From: Flavobacterium aerium
GTDB lineage: Bacteria; Bacteroidota; Bacteroidia; Flavobacteriales; Flavobacteriaceae
Reading direction: 5' to 3'
NCBI RefSeq assembly: GCF_030766725.1
Contig: NZ_JARQWR010000011.1
Coordinates: 94,209-158,208, forward strand
Length of the DNA stretch: 64,000 nt
A program made the translations under genes and the position numbers. Within the stretch, counting starts at the first letter, position 1; every line of letters starts with the position of its first letter. Below are positions 1 to 8,486 of the stretch, in pieces. The notes beneath the pieces are model-generated. The model did not search any database. It was not told where the DNA came from and saw only the letters and a program-made list of their open reading frames with translations.

Positions 1-166
1 ATTCAACACTGTTCCTGTCCTAGGACTACGCGAAGGTAGTTGGCTTGATGTAAAAGGAAACACAATAACACTAAAAGGAAACTTATCTGCTCGTCTTTTC
101 AGAGTGCATGAAACTCCTGAAGAATTAGAAACAGGAAGTGACCTAAGTTTTCTAGGTCAACTTTAA
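1..166 (+). CDS. pepE: Dipeptidase E-like (peptidase S51), C-terminal end, partial
   Basis: Only the last 54 codons are present; the frame is open to the left edge (reading from base 2) and ends in TAA at 164-166. The peptide contains the LREGSWLDV stretch and ends in a GSDLSFL-type tail, which I recall from the C-termini of PepE-like alpha-aspartyl dipeptidases. That family is cytoplasmic and hydrolyses dipeptides with N-terminal aspartate using a serine nucleophile. The catalytic part lies outside the window, so function rests on tail similarity alone. A strong terminator follows 10 bases after the stop, so this is the last gene of its transcript. Confidence 0.6.
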   Translation, partial: FNTVPVLGLREGSWLDVKGNTITLKGNLSARLFRVHETPEELETGSDLSFLGQL

Positions 167-175
167 ACTATTCAA

Positions 176-205
176 AACCTTATCATACTCTGATAAGGTT
201 TTTTT
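176..205 (+). terminator. Intrinsic terminator of the PepE-like gene
   Basis: A perfect 10-bp stem (AACCTTATCA at 176-185 with TGATAAGGTT at 191-200), a TACTC loop and a run of seven T. It follows the stop codon by 10 bases and separates this gene from the oppositely oriented tRNA genes. Confidence 0.9.
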
Positions 206-223
206 ATACAAACTTCTTAAAAC

Positions 224-255
224 AAAAAAATCCGAAACTTTCGTTTCGGATTTTT
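224..255 (-). terminator. Terminator of the first tRNA-Gly unit
   Basis: Stem AATCCGAAAC (229-238) pairs with GTTTCGGATT (243-252), flanked by A and T runs. On the minus strand it follows the tRNA at 264-336. A diverged copy of the same hairpin follows the second tRNA-Gly gene. Confidence 0.8.
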
Positions 256-263
256 CTTCTCTG

Positions 264-336
<73 letters not shown>

Positions 337-348
337 ATTTAATGTGGT

Positions 349-357
349 GCAAATATA
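349..357 (-). promoter_or_regulatory. Promoter -7 element for tRNA-Gly copy 1
   Basis: On the minus strand the sequence TATATTTGC lies 12 bases upstream of the tRNA. It matches the Bacteroidota -7 consensus TAnnTTTG exactly. A TTG about 21 bases further upstream could be the -33 element. Confidence 0.7.
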
Positions 358-442
358 AAAAATAAAACCAATATGATGCAAATTTTATTTTCTAAAAGAA
401 TCAGGGTCAATTTTTACATTAATACCTTCCTCTATAAAAACG

Positions 443-473
443 AAAAATCCGAAATTTTCATTTCGGATTTTCT
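443..473 (-). terminator. Terminator of the second tRNA-Gly unit
   Basis: Stem AAATCCGAAAT (445-455) pairs with ATTTCGGATTT (460-470). It is homologous to the hairpin at 224-255 with compensating changes (C to T in one arm, G to A in the other), so pairing has been kept. Confidence 0.8.
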
Positions 474-479
474 TCTCTG

Positions 480-552
<73 letters not shown>

Positions 553-564
553 ATTTACTGTGGT

Positions 565-573
565 GCAAATATA
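565..573 (-). promoter_or_regulatory. Promoter -7 element for tRNA-Gly copy 2
   Basis: TATATTTGC on the minus strand, 12 bases from the tRNA. It is the duplicated counterpart of the element at 349-357 and matches TAnnTTTG. Confidence 0.7.
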
Positions 574-768
574 AAGAATATGCTTATTTATATCCAAGCT
601 TTTTTTGAAAAAAAAATATTTTTTTTACTCCTTATTTCCTCAACCACCTGCAACGAAAGGTTAACTTATTTACAATTAAAGGTTTATAAACGGTTAAGGA
701 TTTTTTTAACACGAGTTTTTTTTCAACTAAAGGAAAAAATATGTAACTTTAAAAAATAAGCCCCTATC

Positions 769-1209
769 ATGAGTCCAATTATTAAAGAAATATCTGCTGC
801 GGAAACATTCGTTGTCCGTCATCTTGTATTAAGAAACAATAAACCTATTGAAAGTTGTCGTTTTGATGGCGATACATTAACCACTACTAAACATTACGGT
901 ATTTTTATAGATAATGTACTTGTAGGTGTTGCTTCTTTATTTAAAAATAACACGAAATACCTCGATCAGAATAACCAGTTTCAATTGCGTGGGATGGCTA
1001 TTTTAGATTCTCATCAAAAAAAAGGGCTTGGCGAAGCTTTACTTCAGCATATTGAGCAAGAAACAAAAAACATCCCTGAGGCCTTGATTTGGTTCAATGC
1101 TAGGGAAGTTGCCGTAGGGTTTTATAAAAAATTAGGCTATGAAGTTATCGGTAGTCCTTTTAATATTGAAGATATTGGCATACATTATGTAATGTATAAA
1201 AAACTATAA
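769..1209 (+). CDS. GNAT family N-acetyltransferase
   Basis: A 146-residue protein of the usual size for a single-domain GCN5-related acetyltransferase. The acetyl-CoA binding motif A is visible around residues 80-100 (LRGMAI then a basic QKKGLGEALL stretch resembling the Q/RxxGxG/A loop). The C-terminal beta strand ends in a GYEVIG segment typical of the fold. These enzymes move the acetyl group of acetyl-CoA to an amine; the acceptor cannot be told from sequence. The gene stands alone, 216 bases from the tRNA-Gly unit, with an imperfect -7 box (TAACTTTA) about 25 bases before the ATG. Confidence 0.85.
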   Translation: MSPIIKEISAAETFVVRHLVLRNNKPIESCRFDGDTLTTTKHYGIFIDNVLVGVASLFKNNTKYLDQNNQFQLRGMAILDSHQKKGLGEALLQHIEQETKNIPEALIWFNAREVAVGFYKKLGYEVIGSPFNIEDIGIHYVMYKKL

Positions 1210-1260
1210 CCATAAGTTTATCGTATCTAAACCTATATCATTACTATAAAACTGTTATTT

Positions 1261-2853
1261 ATGAAATTATTTTACATCCTATTCATAGCAACCCTTTTTG
1301 TTGGTTGTAAAAAAGAAAATAGTGCAGTCAAAAAAGTTGAAAAAGTAATTGAAGCCATAACACCTACTAATAGCACTACTTTGAAAAAAGTTTCGCTTGA
1401 TAGTGTTCATTTATCCGAAACTAAAAATGATTCCATCATTGCTTTTTATAAATTAGAAAAGAATGAAACCGTTTGGAATGAAAAAGAAAATCGAGATGCT
1501 TTAATCAAAGAAATTAAAAATTCAGGGAAAGAAGGAATGAATCCTAATGATTATCCCTTAACAAAAATTCAATCTTATGAGAATAAAATCAAATCCTTAT
1601 CCGACGATGATATTATTCAATATGACATCTTATTAACGACAAGTTACTATAAATTCATCAACGAATTGGCTAATGGTAAGCTCAATTCCAAAAAACTATA
1701 TAATGATTGGGATTTAAAAACCAATAAAGTCAATATCAACAAACCATTAGTAACCGCACTAAAAGAGAATGAAATTGAAAAGATGATTGAGGATAACAAG
1801 CCACATCATATTGTTTATTTAAAACTAAAAGATGCACTTGCAGCTATTGATCAATACCCAAAAGATAGCCCTCCAACAATTCAACTCAAAGAAAAAAAGA
1901 TTGTATTGAATGATACGAATCAATCAGTTATCAATATCAAGAAAAAATTAATGTATTGGAAGGATTTAAAAGCAAAAGACAGCTTGACTACAGTTTATGA
2001 TGAGGATACACAAAAAGCGGTTAAGAAATTCCAAAAAAGACATGGTTTACAGGCCGATGGTGTAATTGGCGCAGGTACTGTTGCAGCTCTAAACATATCG
2101 AAAGCTAAAAGAAAAGAGCAGATTATCGCCAATTTAGAACGTTGGAAATGGTATCCAAAAAACATGGGGAAAAGTTATTTAATTATCAATATTCCCGATT
2201 ATATGTTGTCTGTAGTAAAAGATAATGACACCGTAAAAACGCATCGTGTTATTGTAGGAAAAGAAAAAAGAAGAACGCCTATCTTATCGTCAAAGCTAAA
2301 TTATATTGTATATAATCCTACTTGGACAGTTCCTCCTACTATCTTGAAAGAAGATGTTATCCCAGCGACTTCTAGAAACTTCGGTTACCTTGATTCTAAA
2401 AACATAACGGTTTATGACAAAAACAATAATGTCGTTGACGAAAGAAACTGGAAATCACAGGATGCTAAAGCTTACCGATATGTACAAAGTCCTGGAGATT
2501 ACAATTCATTAGGTCGTATGAAAATTATTTTCCCTAATCCTTATTTGGTATATCTACATGACACAAACAATAGATCTCTTTTCAATAATTCTTTCCGTGC
2601 GTTAAGCTCTGGATGTATTCGAGTGGAAAATCCGATGGATTTATCAGAATATTTATTAGATGATTCTAAAAACTGGACCAAAGATAAAATCAACGAAACT
2701 TTGGCAACTAAGAAAACCAAAAACGTAAATATTAAAGACAATATCTACATTCACCAATTATATTGGACAGCATGGATGGACGGTAATGAATTACAGTTCC
2801 GTGATGACATCTATAAATTTGATGCAGGCTTATATCAAAAATTGAGAAATTAA
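1261..2853 (+). CDS. Murein L,D-transpeptidase, YcbB/LdtD-like lipoprotein
   Basis: A 530-residue envelope enzyme that would form 3-3 crosslinks in peptidoglycan. A lipoprotein-type signal covers residues 1-16, ending at Cys16 (FVGC). Next come a scaffold region, a peptidoglycan-binding domain at about 225-280 (KKFQKRHGLQADGVIGAGT) and a YkuD catalytic domain with the signature SSGCIRVENP, nucleophile Cys452. This order and length match the large YcbB type rather than short ErfK/YbiS enzymes. The stop codon overlaps that of the convergent second L,D-transpeptidase by four bases. Attachment to a membrane is inferred from the lipobox. Confidence 0.92.
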   Translation: MKLFYILFIATLFVGCKKENSAVKKVEKVIEAITPTNSTTLKKVSLDSVHLSETKNDSIIAFYKLEKNETVWNEKENRDALIKEIKNSGKEGMNPNDYPLTKIQSYENKIKSLSDDDIIQYDILLTTSYYKFINELANGKLNSKKLYNDWDLKTNKVNINKPLVTALKENEIEKMIEDNKPHHIVYLKLKDALAAIDQYPKDSPPTIQLKEKKIVLNDTNQSVINIKKKLMYWKDLKAKDSLTTVYDEDTQKAVKKFQKRHGLQADGVIGAGTVAALNISKAKRKEQIIANLERWKWYPKNMGKSYLIINIPDYMLSVVKDNDTVKTHRVIVGKEKRRTPILSSKLNYIVYNPTWTVPPTILKEDVIPATSRNFGYLDSKNITVYDKNNNVVDERNWKSQDAKAYRYVQSPGDYNSLGRMKIIFPNPYLVYLHDTNNRSLFNNSFRALSSGCIRVENPMDLSEYLLDDSKNWTKDKINETLATKKTKNVNIKDNIYIHQLYWTAWMDGNELQFRDDIYKFDAGLYQKLRN

Positions 2854-3560
2854 ATCAATTTAGTTTTTGATTCGTAGCTTTTTGATGGGTGATAAATAAA
2901 AAGACATGATTTTCCTTTTATTGCTTCAATGATTTCATCTCTTAATTCCATTGGAATTGCTGGACAACCTAGGCTTCTTCCTAGTCTACCATTGTGTCTG
3001 ATGAAATTTTCATTCGCATAGTCAGCACCATGCATTACAATAGCTCTTTCTCTTGCTTTATCATTGATTCCTTTTTCAAGACCATCTAATTGTAAAGACA
3101 ATCCATGTTTTCCTAAATAAGTATCTCCTGTAGAATAGAATCCTAAACTACTTTTGAATGAATTAGGACTGTTTGAAAAAGCATTCGCAAACTCGTCTCC
3201 CGTATTTTTTCCGTGAGCAACAAGCGATTGATATAATATTGTATTTGTTGTTAAATCAATAACCCACAGTCTTTTCTTATTAGCCGATAAACTAAAATCT
3301 ACTAAAGTCAAAATATCTTTTTGAATTAGTCCTTTATCTTTTAATATATAGAAACCTTGAAGGGCTTTTGAAAAGCTTTCTAATTTTGGTAAGGCAAAAC
3401 TATTGGCTTGTAAATTATTATATATTGTTTCAACTTTTAATGTGAAACTGTTTGTTTTTGTTGTTGAGACTATTTTAGCACTCTCTCTATTTGTTTTTGT
3501 CACATTCGAGGAAAACGACATGAAAAAAAACATCACCACCGGCATAATCTTATAAATCAT
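2850..3560 (-). CDS. Murein L,D-transpeptidase catalytic domain protein (YkuD_2 type)
   Basis: A 236-residue exported protein starting with a hydrophobic signal (MIYKIMPVVMFFFMSF). The C-terminal half carries the YkuD_2-like signature: a histidine in IVMHGADY and the nucleophile Cys199 in SLGCPAIP. It lacks a peptidoglycan-binding domain and has no lipobox. The family is predicted to act on peptide stems of peptidoglycan. The gene converges on the large L,D-transpeptidase and shares a TTAA at 2850-2853 with its stop codon, leaving no room for a terminator between them. A good promoter lies 36 bases upstream. Confidence 0.87.
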   Translation of the reverse strand: MIYKIMPVVMFFFMSFSSNVTKTNRESAKIVSTTKTNSFTLKVETIYNNLQANSFALPKLESFSKALQGFYILKDKGLIQKDILTLVDFSLSANKKRLWVIDLTTNTILYQSLVAHGKNTGDEFANAFSNSPNSFKSSLGFYSTGDTYLGKHGLSLQLDGLEKGINDKARERAIVMHGADYANENFIRHNGRLGRSLGCPAIPMELRDEIIEAIKGKSCLFIYHPSKSYESKTKLI

Positions 3561-3596
3561 TGTAAATGTTTGTGTTGCAATTAGTAATCAGGTTGC

Positions 3597-3625
3597 CAAA
3601 AATATAAAAATATTGTTATAAACAA
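3597..3625 (-). promoter_or_regulatory. Promoter of the YkuD_2 L,D-transpeptidase
   Basis: On the minus strand TTG (3625-3623), an 18-base spacer and TATTTTTG (3604-3597) fit the Bacteroidota -33/-7 pattern. The predicted leader is about 30 bases. Confidence 0.7.
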
Positions 3626-3763
3626 AACTTAGCCATAACAATTAGTTGTTTTTTAACAAAACAGCATTTTAACATTTAACTCCCTGCTAGTCTTTGTTTT
3701 ACAAAAACGTAACACTTTATATAATATTGTCACATTTACTATAAAAATTATTTTTTTTATGAT

Positions 3764-3771
3764 TATTTTTG
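3764..3771 (+). promoter_or_regulatory. Candidate -7 element for gpmI
   Basis: TATTTTTG matches TAnnTTTG. No clear TTG stands 17-23 bases upstream, so this is weaker than the paired promoters in the window. Confidence 0.5.
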
Positions 3772-3864
3772 CTAGACACATCGGATTTAAAAAATCAAAT
3801 ACTAGGGATACTCCCAGTCATTCCATCCTTTGTTACTGAATAAATACTATAAAACTTCCATACA

Positions 3865-5382
3865 ATGCATAAAAAAGTAATCTTAATGATTCTTGATGGT
3901 TGGGGAAAATCTCCAAATCCAAAAGTTTCTGCAATTGACAATGCCAACACTCCTTTTATTGATAGTTTGTACACAAAATACCCTAATGCATCATTGCGTA
4001 CCGATGGATTAAATGTAGGTTTACCTGAGGGTCAAATGGGAAATAGCGAAGTGGGCCACATGAATTTAGGAGCGGGTCGAATTATTTACCAAGATTTAGC
4101 AAAAATAAATTTAGCTGTACAGAACAAGACATTAAACCAAGAGAAAACGCTTTTGGATGCTTTCAAATACGCAAAAGAAAATCATAAAAATGTACACTTC
4201 TTAGGATTAGTATCAAATGGAGGTGTTCATTCTCACATTGATCATTTAAAAGGCTTAGTAGATGCCACACAAGAATATGGTCTAGACAATGTATTCATTC
4301 ATGCTTTTACAGATGGCCGAGATGTTGATCCAAAATCAGGTAAATCTTTTATCACAGATTTGGACCATTATATCAAAAACACGACTGTAAAATTAGCGTC
4401 AATCATTGGTCGTTATTATGCAATGGATCGTGACCGCCGTTGGGAACGAATCAAGCTTGCTTACGACCTTATCGTTAATGGAATAGGAACGCATTCTAAA
4501 AATGCAAAGCAAAGTATTCAGGAGGATTATGATAAATCCATTACCGATGAGTTTATTAATCCTATCGTGATGGTCGATGCAAATGATAAACCTATCGCTA
4601 CAATAAAAGAAGATGATGTTGTAATCTTTTTCAATTTCAGAACTGATCGTGGACGTCAATTAACAGAGGTATTAACTCAGGTGGATTGCCATGAAGAGAA
4701 TATGCATAAAATGAATTTATACTTTGTCACGTTGACTAATTATGATGACTCTTTCAAGGGTATTCATGTCGTTTATGACAAGGACAACATCACTGAAACA
4801 TTGGGTGAAGTTTTAGAGAAAAATCACAAGAAACAGATTCGTATCGCGGAAACAGAAAAATATCCTCATGTTACCTTTTTCTTTTCTGGTGGTAGAGAAA
4901 TTCCTTTTGAGGGTGAAAGTAGACTTTTATGTCCTTCCCCAAAAGTAGCAACTTATGACTTAAAACCAGAAATGAGTGCTTATGACTTAAAAGATGCATT
5001 GATTCCCGAGTTAAACAAGAGGGATGTAGATTTCGTTTGTTTAAATTTTGCCAATGGCGATATGGTGGGACATACAGGTGTTATGTCTGCTGCTATTAAA
5101 GCTTGTGAAGCGGTTGATATTTGTGTGAAAGAAGTTATTGAAACGGCTTTAGCTAATGATTACACAACTATAGTGATTGCTGATCACGGAAACTGTGAAA
5201 CAATGATTAATCCTGATGGTAGTCCAAATACGGCTCACACCACGAACCCTGTTCCAATTATCCTTGTAGACAAAGAGCTAAAAACAATTCACGATGGCGT
5301 ATTAGGTGACATCGCTCCTACTATTTTAAAATTAATGGGAATTGAAAAACCTGCAGTAATGACGCGTCATTCTTTACTATAA
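3865..5382 (+). CDS. gpmI: 2,3-bisphosphoglycerate-independent phosphoglycerate mutase
   Basis: A 505-residue cytoplasmic glycolytic enzyme interconverting 3- and 2-phosphoglycerate. The alkaline-phosphatase-like fold is shown by the N-terminal MILDGWG metal site, the phosphoserine motif GNSEVGHMN near residue 60, and a late ADHGNCETM metal site. Length matches the cofactor-independent, manganese-dependent class. It is transcribed alone and separated from the next, convergent gene by a bidirectional terminator. Identification is secure. Confidence 0.98.
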   Translation: MHKKVILMILDGWGKSPNPKVSAIDNANTPFIDSLYTKYPNASLRTDGLNVGLPEGQMGNSEVGHMNLGAGRIIYQDLAKINLAVQNKTLNQEKTLLDAFKYAKENHKNVHFLGLVSNGGVHSHIDHLKGLVDATQEYGLDNVFIHAFTDGRDVDPKSGKSFITDLDHYIKNTTVKLASIIGRYYAMDRDRRWERIKLAYDLIVNGIGTHSKNAKQSIQEDYDKSITDEFINPIVMVDANDKPIATIKEDDVVIFFNFRTDRGRQLTEVLTQVDCHEENMHKMNLYFVTLTNYDDSFKGIHVVYDKDNITETLGEVLEKNHKKQIRIAETEKYPHVTFFFSGGREIPFEGESRLLCPSPKVATYDLKPEMSAYDLKDALIPELNKRDVDFVCLNFANGDMVGHTGVMSAAIKACEAVDICVKEVIETALANDYTTIVIADHGNCETMINPDGSPNTAHTTNPVPIILVDKELKTIHDGVLGDIAPTILKLMGIEKPAVMTRHSLL

Positions 5383-5401
5383 TTGGTTTCTGAATTCAAT
5401 A

Positions 5402-5437
5402 AAAAAAGAGGTATTTCAAATGAAGTACCTCTTTTTT
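5402..5437. terminator. Bidirectional terminator between gpmI and the CoA-transferase gene
   Basis: GAGGTATTTC (5408-5417) pairs with GAAGTACCTC (5422-5431) with one G-T pair. It is flanked by an A run and a T run, so it can serve both converging genes. Confidence 0.85.
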
Positions 5438-5439
5438 AT

Positions 5440-6714
5440 TTATAGCTTACTGATCATATCAAAGTAAGCCTTTTCTATTTGCTCCTGATGATCTGGATGC
5501 GCAATTTTAATCATTTCTTTTGCCCGTTCTTTCAAAGTCTTTGCATACATATTCGCAATCCCATATTCGGTTACAATATACTGTACATGTGAACGTGTTG
5601 TAACAACTCCTGCTCCTTGTTTCAAATAAGGCACAATCCTACTCTCTCCTCTTTTCGTTACAGAAGGCAATGCAATAATTGCTTTTCCTCCATTGCTTAG
5701 GGATGCTCCTCTTATGAAATCCATTTGTCCACCTACACCTGAATACATTTTCCCACCAATGGAATCTGCACAAACTTGCCCCGTAATATCAACCTCGATT
5801 GCCGAGTTTATCGCAATCATTTTAGGATTACGTCGAATTACTGATGTATCGTTCACATAGGATGACTCTCGCATTTCAATAAATGGGTTATCATCTACAA
5901 AATCATATAATCTCTGGGATCCTATCAGAAAAGTAGCTAATGCTCTTCCTCTGTTTACTCCTTTATAATTGCAATTAATGATGTCTTTTTCAATCAAATC
6001 GATCACACCATCGGAAAACATTTCGGTATGCAATCCTAAGTTTTTATGATTGGTTAATTGTGTCAGAACTGCATTGGGTATGGATCCAATTCCCATTTGT
6101 AAGGTGCTCTCATCTTCAATTAATGAGGCTACATATCGCCCAATTGTTGCTTCTTGTTCCGAAATAGAAGCCATTTCGTGACATGCCATTGGAACATCAA
6201 CCTCAACTAAATAATCTATTTCGGAAACATGCAATAATCCATCACCAAATGTTCGAGGCATTCGAGGATTTACTTGTGCTATTACTACTTTCGAATTTTC
6301 AATCGCTGCCAAGGAAGCTTCAACCGAAACACCTAATGAACAATATCCATGTCTGTCTGGAGGGGAAACTTGTACAAAAACAACATCTAGTGGCACTACT
6401 TTTTTGCGAAATAATAAAGGTAATTCACTGAGAAAAACTGGGGTGTAAGAGCCATTTCCTTCTTTTAATGTATGTCTTACATTTTTACCAATAAAAAAGG
6501 AGTTTACATGGAAGCTTTCATGCAAAGCTGGATCAGCATAAGGCGCTTCTCCTTCGGTATGCAAATGGCAAACTTCTACGTTTCTTAATTCAGATGCTCT
6601 TTCTGCCAAGGCTTTCGTTAATACTGTAGGCGTTGCTGCTGCTGCCTGTACATATACCCTATCATTCGATTTTACAACTTTGACAGCATCTGCTGCCGAA
6701 ATATATTGACTCAT
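5440..6714 (-). CDS. Acetyl-CoA hydrolase/transferase family protein (4-hydroxybutyrate CoA-transferase-like)
   Basis: A 424-residue cytoplasmic enzyme of the class I CoA-transferase fold. The N-terminal half holds the VFVQVSPPDRHGYCSLG segment, and the C-terminal half holds GIGSIPNAV, ITGQVCADSIGG and a SGVGGQMDFIRGA stretch typical of this family. Members move CoA between short acyl groups, commonly acetate, 4-hydroxybutyrate, propionate or succinate. The exact substrate pair cannot be chosen from sequence. The gene diverges from map and has a TATTTTTG element 16 bases upstream of its start. Confidence 0.9.
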   Translation of the reverse strand: MSQYISAADAVKVVKSNDRVYVQAAAATPTVLTKALAERASELRNVEVCHLHTEGEAPYADPALHESFHVNSFFIGKNVRHTLKEGNGSYTPVFLSELPLLFRKKVVPLDVVFVQVSPPDRHGYCSLGVSVEASLAAIENSKVVIAQVNPRMPRTFGDGLLHVSEIDYLVEVDVPMACHEMASISEQEATIGRYVASLIEDESTLQMGIGSIPNAVLTQLTNHKNLGLHTEMFSDGVIDLIEKDIINCNYKGVNRGRALATFLIGSQRLYDFVDDNPFIEMRESSYVNDTSVIRRNPKMIAINSAIEVDITGQVCADSIGGKMYSGVGGQMDFIRGASLSNGGKAIIALPSVTKRGESRIVPYLKQGAGVVTTRSHVQYIVTEYGIANMYAKTLKERAKEMIKIAHPDHQEQIEKAYFDMISKL

Positions 6715-6730
6715 ACCTGATAATTTTATT

Positions 6731-6738
6731 CAAAAATA
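6731..6738 (-). promoter_or_regulatory. Candidate -7 element of the CoA-transferase gene
   Basis: TATTTTTG on the minus strand, 16 bases upstream of the ATG. No TTG at the usual distance, so moderate support. Confidence 0.5.
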
Positions 6739-6813
6739 CATCCCTTTAAATTACGAAAAAATGATAAACCTCATGTATTAATTTCAAATAAAAAATTAAT
6801 CAACGAAATGTTG

Positions 6814-6821
6814 TACTTTTG
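6814..6821 (+). promoter_or_regulatory. -7 element of map; fixes the start codon
   Basis: TACTTTTG matches TAnnTTTG, with its G 19 bases before the ATG at 6841. Because it lies after an upstream in-frame ATG at 6808, that earlier codon is unlikely to be translated. Confidence 0.65.
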
Positions 6822-6840
6822 CACCTTTAAAATTAGTGTT

Positions 6841-7662
6841 ATGATTATTATTAAAACTCGTGAAGAAATTGAATTAATGCGTGAAAGTGCATTAATCGTG
6901 TCCAAAACATTAGGAATGCTCGCTACAGAGATTAAACCTGGTGTAACGACTCTTCAACTTGATAAATTAGCAGAAACTTACATTAGAGATCATGGTGCTG
7001 TACCTGGATTCTTAGGATTATATGGTTGCCCTTCTACATTATTAACCAGTGTAAATGAGCAAATTGTTCATGGTTTACCAACGAATAGACCTATTGAAGA
7101 AGGTGATATCGTTTCTATAGATTGTGGTACAATCAAAAATGAATATTATGGTGATCATGCCTATACTTTTGAAGTAGGTGATGTGAAACCAGAAACTAAA
7201 AAATTATTACAAATTACCAAAGAATCACTTTACGTTGGTATCCGTGAATTACGTTTAGGTAATCGCGTAGAAGATGTAGGAAATGCTATTCAGCGTTATA
7301 CTGAAGCACATGGTTATGGTGTTGTAAGAGAGCTTGTAGGTCATGGTTTAGGTAAAAAAATGCACGAGGATCCTGAAATGCCTAACTACGGTAAACGTGG
7401 TAGAGGTAAACTTTTTGTAGAAGGAATGGTTGTTGCAATCGAGCCTATGATTAACATGAAGTCTAAAAACATCAAACAATTAAAAGATGGTTGGACAATT
7501 GTAACTGCAGATGGTAAACCTAGTGCTCACTTTGAACATGATGTAGCTATTGTAGATGGTAAACCAGAATTGTTATCCACATTTGCTTATATCTATAAAG
7601 CTTTAGGTATTGTATCGAATGAGGAAGATGAATTCAGACAAAAACCTTTGGTTATTTCTTAA
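6841..7662 (+). CDS. map: Methionine aminopeptidase, type I
   Basis: A 273-residue cytoplasmic metallopeptidase that removes the initiator methionine. The metal ligands are visible in order: the first aspartate in VSIDCGT, the next in GDHAYTFEVGD, the histidine in VGHGLGKKMHEDP, and the glutamates in EPMIN and FEHDVAI. The start was set at ATG 6841 because a promoter box sits between it and the upstream ATG at 6808 and because MIIIKTREEIELMR is the normal N-terminus. The stop overlaps the next start by one base (TAATG), indicating translational coupling. Confidence 0.97.
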   Translation: MIIIKTREEIELMRESALIVSKTLGMLATEIKPGVTTLQLDKLAETYIRDHGAVPGFLGLYGCPSTLLTSVNEQIVHGLPTNRPIEEGDIVSIDCGTIKNEYYGDHAYTFEVGDVKPETKKLLQITKESLYVGIRELRLGNRVEDVGNAIQRYTEAHGYGVVRELVGHGLGKKMHEDPEMPNYGKRGRGKLFVEGMVVAIEPMINMKSKNIKQLKDGWTIVTADGKPSAHFEHDVAIVDGKPELLSTFAYIYKALGIVSNEEDEFRQKPLVIS

Positions 7663-8429
7663 TGAAAAAGGCGTTTAAATTTATTCTGAATACTATACCA
7701 AGGCCTCTATTAATTCGATTGAGTTATGTTGCCAGACCTGTATTGGCCTTATTTTTAAAGGGTGATACTTATACGGATCCTATTGACGGAAAAAGTTTTA
7801 AAAATTTCCTTCCTTATGGTTATGGTACTCAACGTAATAATGTCTTATCCCCAAGCACTCTTTCACTAGAAAGACACCGCTTATTGTGGTTGTATCTGAA
7901 AAATGAAACTAATTTTTTCACCCAACCCAAAAAGATTTTACATTTTGCACCTGAGCAGGCTTTTTACAAGCGTTTCAGAAAACAAAAAAACTTAGAGTAT
8001 ACTACAACTGATTTATATTCTCCTTTGGCGGATGTAAAAGCAGATATTTGTAATCTACCATTTCAAGACAATAGTTTTGACCTTATTCTTTGTAATCATG
8101 TCTTGGAGCATATTCCGGATGATACTAAAGCAATGGAAGAATTATACCGCATTCTGAAACCTGGAGGTATGGGAATTTTCCAGATTCCACAGGATTTGAA
8201 TCGCGCTACAACTTTTGAAGATAATAGTATTACTGATCCCAAAAAACGCGCTGAAATATTTGGTCAATATGATCATGTTCGCGTGTATGGTCGTGATTAT
8301 TTTAACAAACTTAGATCCATTGGATTCACCGTTGTAGAAGAAGATTATACTACCAAAATAGGACCTGAATTAGTCGAACGTTATTGTTTGGCAAAAGGAG
8401 AAATCATTCCTATTTGTTATAAAAAATAA
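7662..8429 (+). CDS. Class I SAM-dependent methyltransferase
   Basis: A 255-residue protein with a Methyltransf_11-type core. The nucleotide-binding strand region is ILHFAPEQAF near residue 85, the acidic residue occurs in the TTTDLY segment, and post-motifs are FDLILCNHVLEHIPDD and ILKPGGMGIFQIP. The N-terminal 75 residues are a family-specific extension with no obvious domain. Substrate is unknown. It starts on the last base of the map stop codon and is followed by a strong terminator, so map and this gene form a two-gene operon. A role linked to methionine aminopeptidase is not implied by sequence. Confidence 0.87.
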   Translation: MKKAFKFILNTIPRPLLIRLSYVARPVLALFLKGDTYTDPIDGKSFKNFLPYGYGTQRNNVLSPSTLSLERHRLLWLYLKNETNFFTQPKKILHFAPEQAFYKRFRKQKNLEYTTTDLYSPLADVKADICNLPFQDNSFDLILCNHVLEHIPDDTKAMEELYRILKPGGMGIFQIPQDLNRATTFEDNSITDPKKRAEIFGQYDHVRVYGRDYFNKLRSIGFTVVEEDYTTKIGPELVERYCLAKGEIIPICYKK

Positions 8430-8464
8430 AACCCCTGTAAGAATTACTCACAGGGGTTTTTCAT
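8428..8464. terminator. Terminator after the map operon
   Basis: AAAACCCCTGT (8428-8438) pairs with ACAGGGGTTTT (8450-8460), followed by more T. A and T runs on both sides let it also end the convergent M16 peptidase transcript. Confidence 0.88.
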
Positions 8465-8486
8465 TGTATGTCAATACTCTTAGCTC

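Larger units (their letters stand above)
3561..3864. other. 304-bp divergent intergenic region
   Basis: Holds the promoter of the minus-strand L,D-transpeptidase (3597-3625) and that of gpmI (3764-3771). The presumed gpmI leader of about 90 bases contains a small hairpin, ACTAGGGA (3801-3808) against TCCCAGT (3812-3818). I see no gene in it. Confidence 0.6.
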
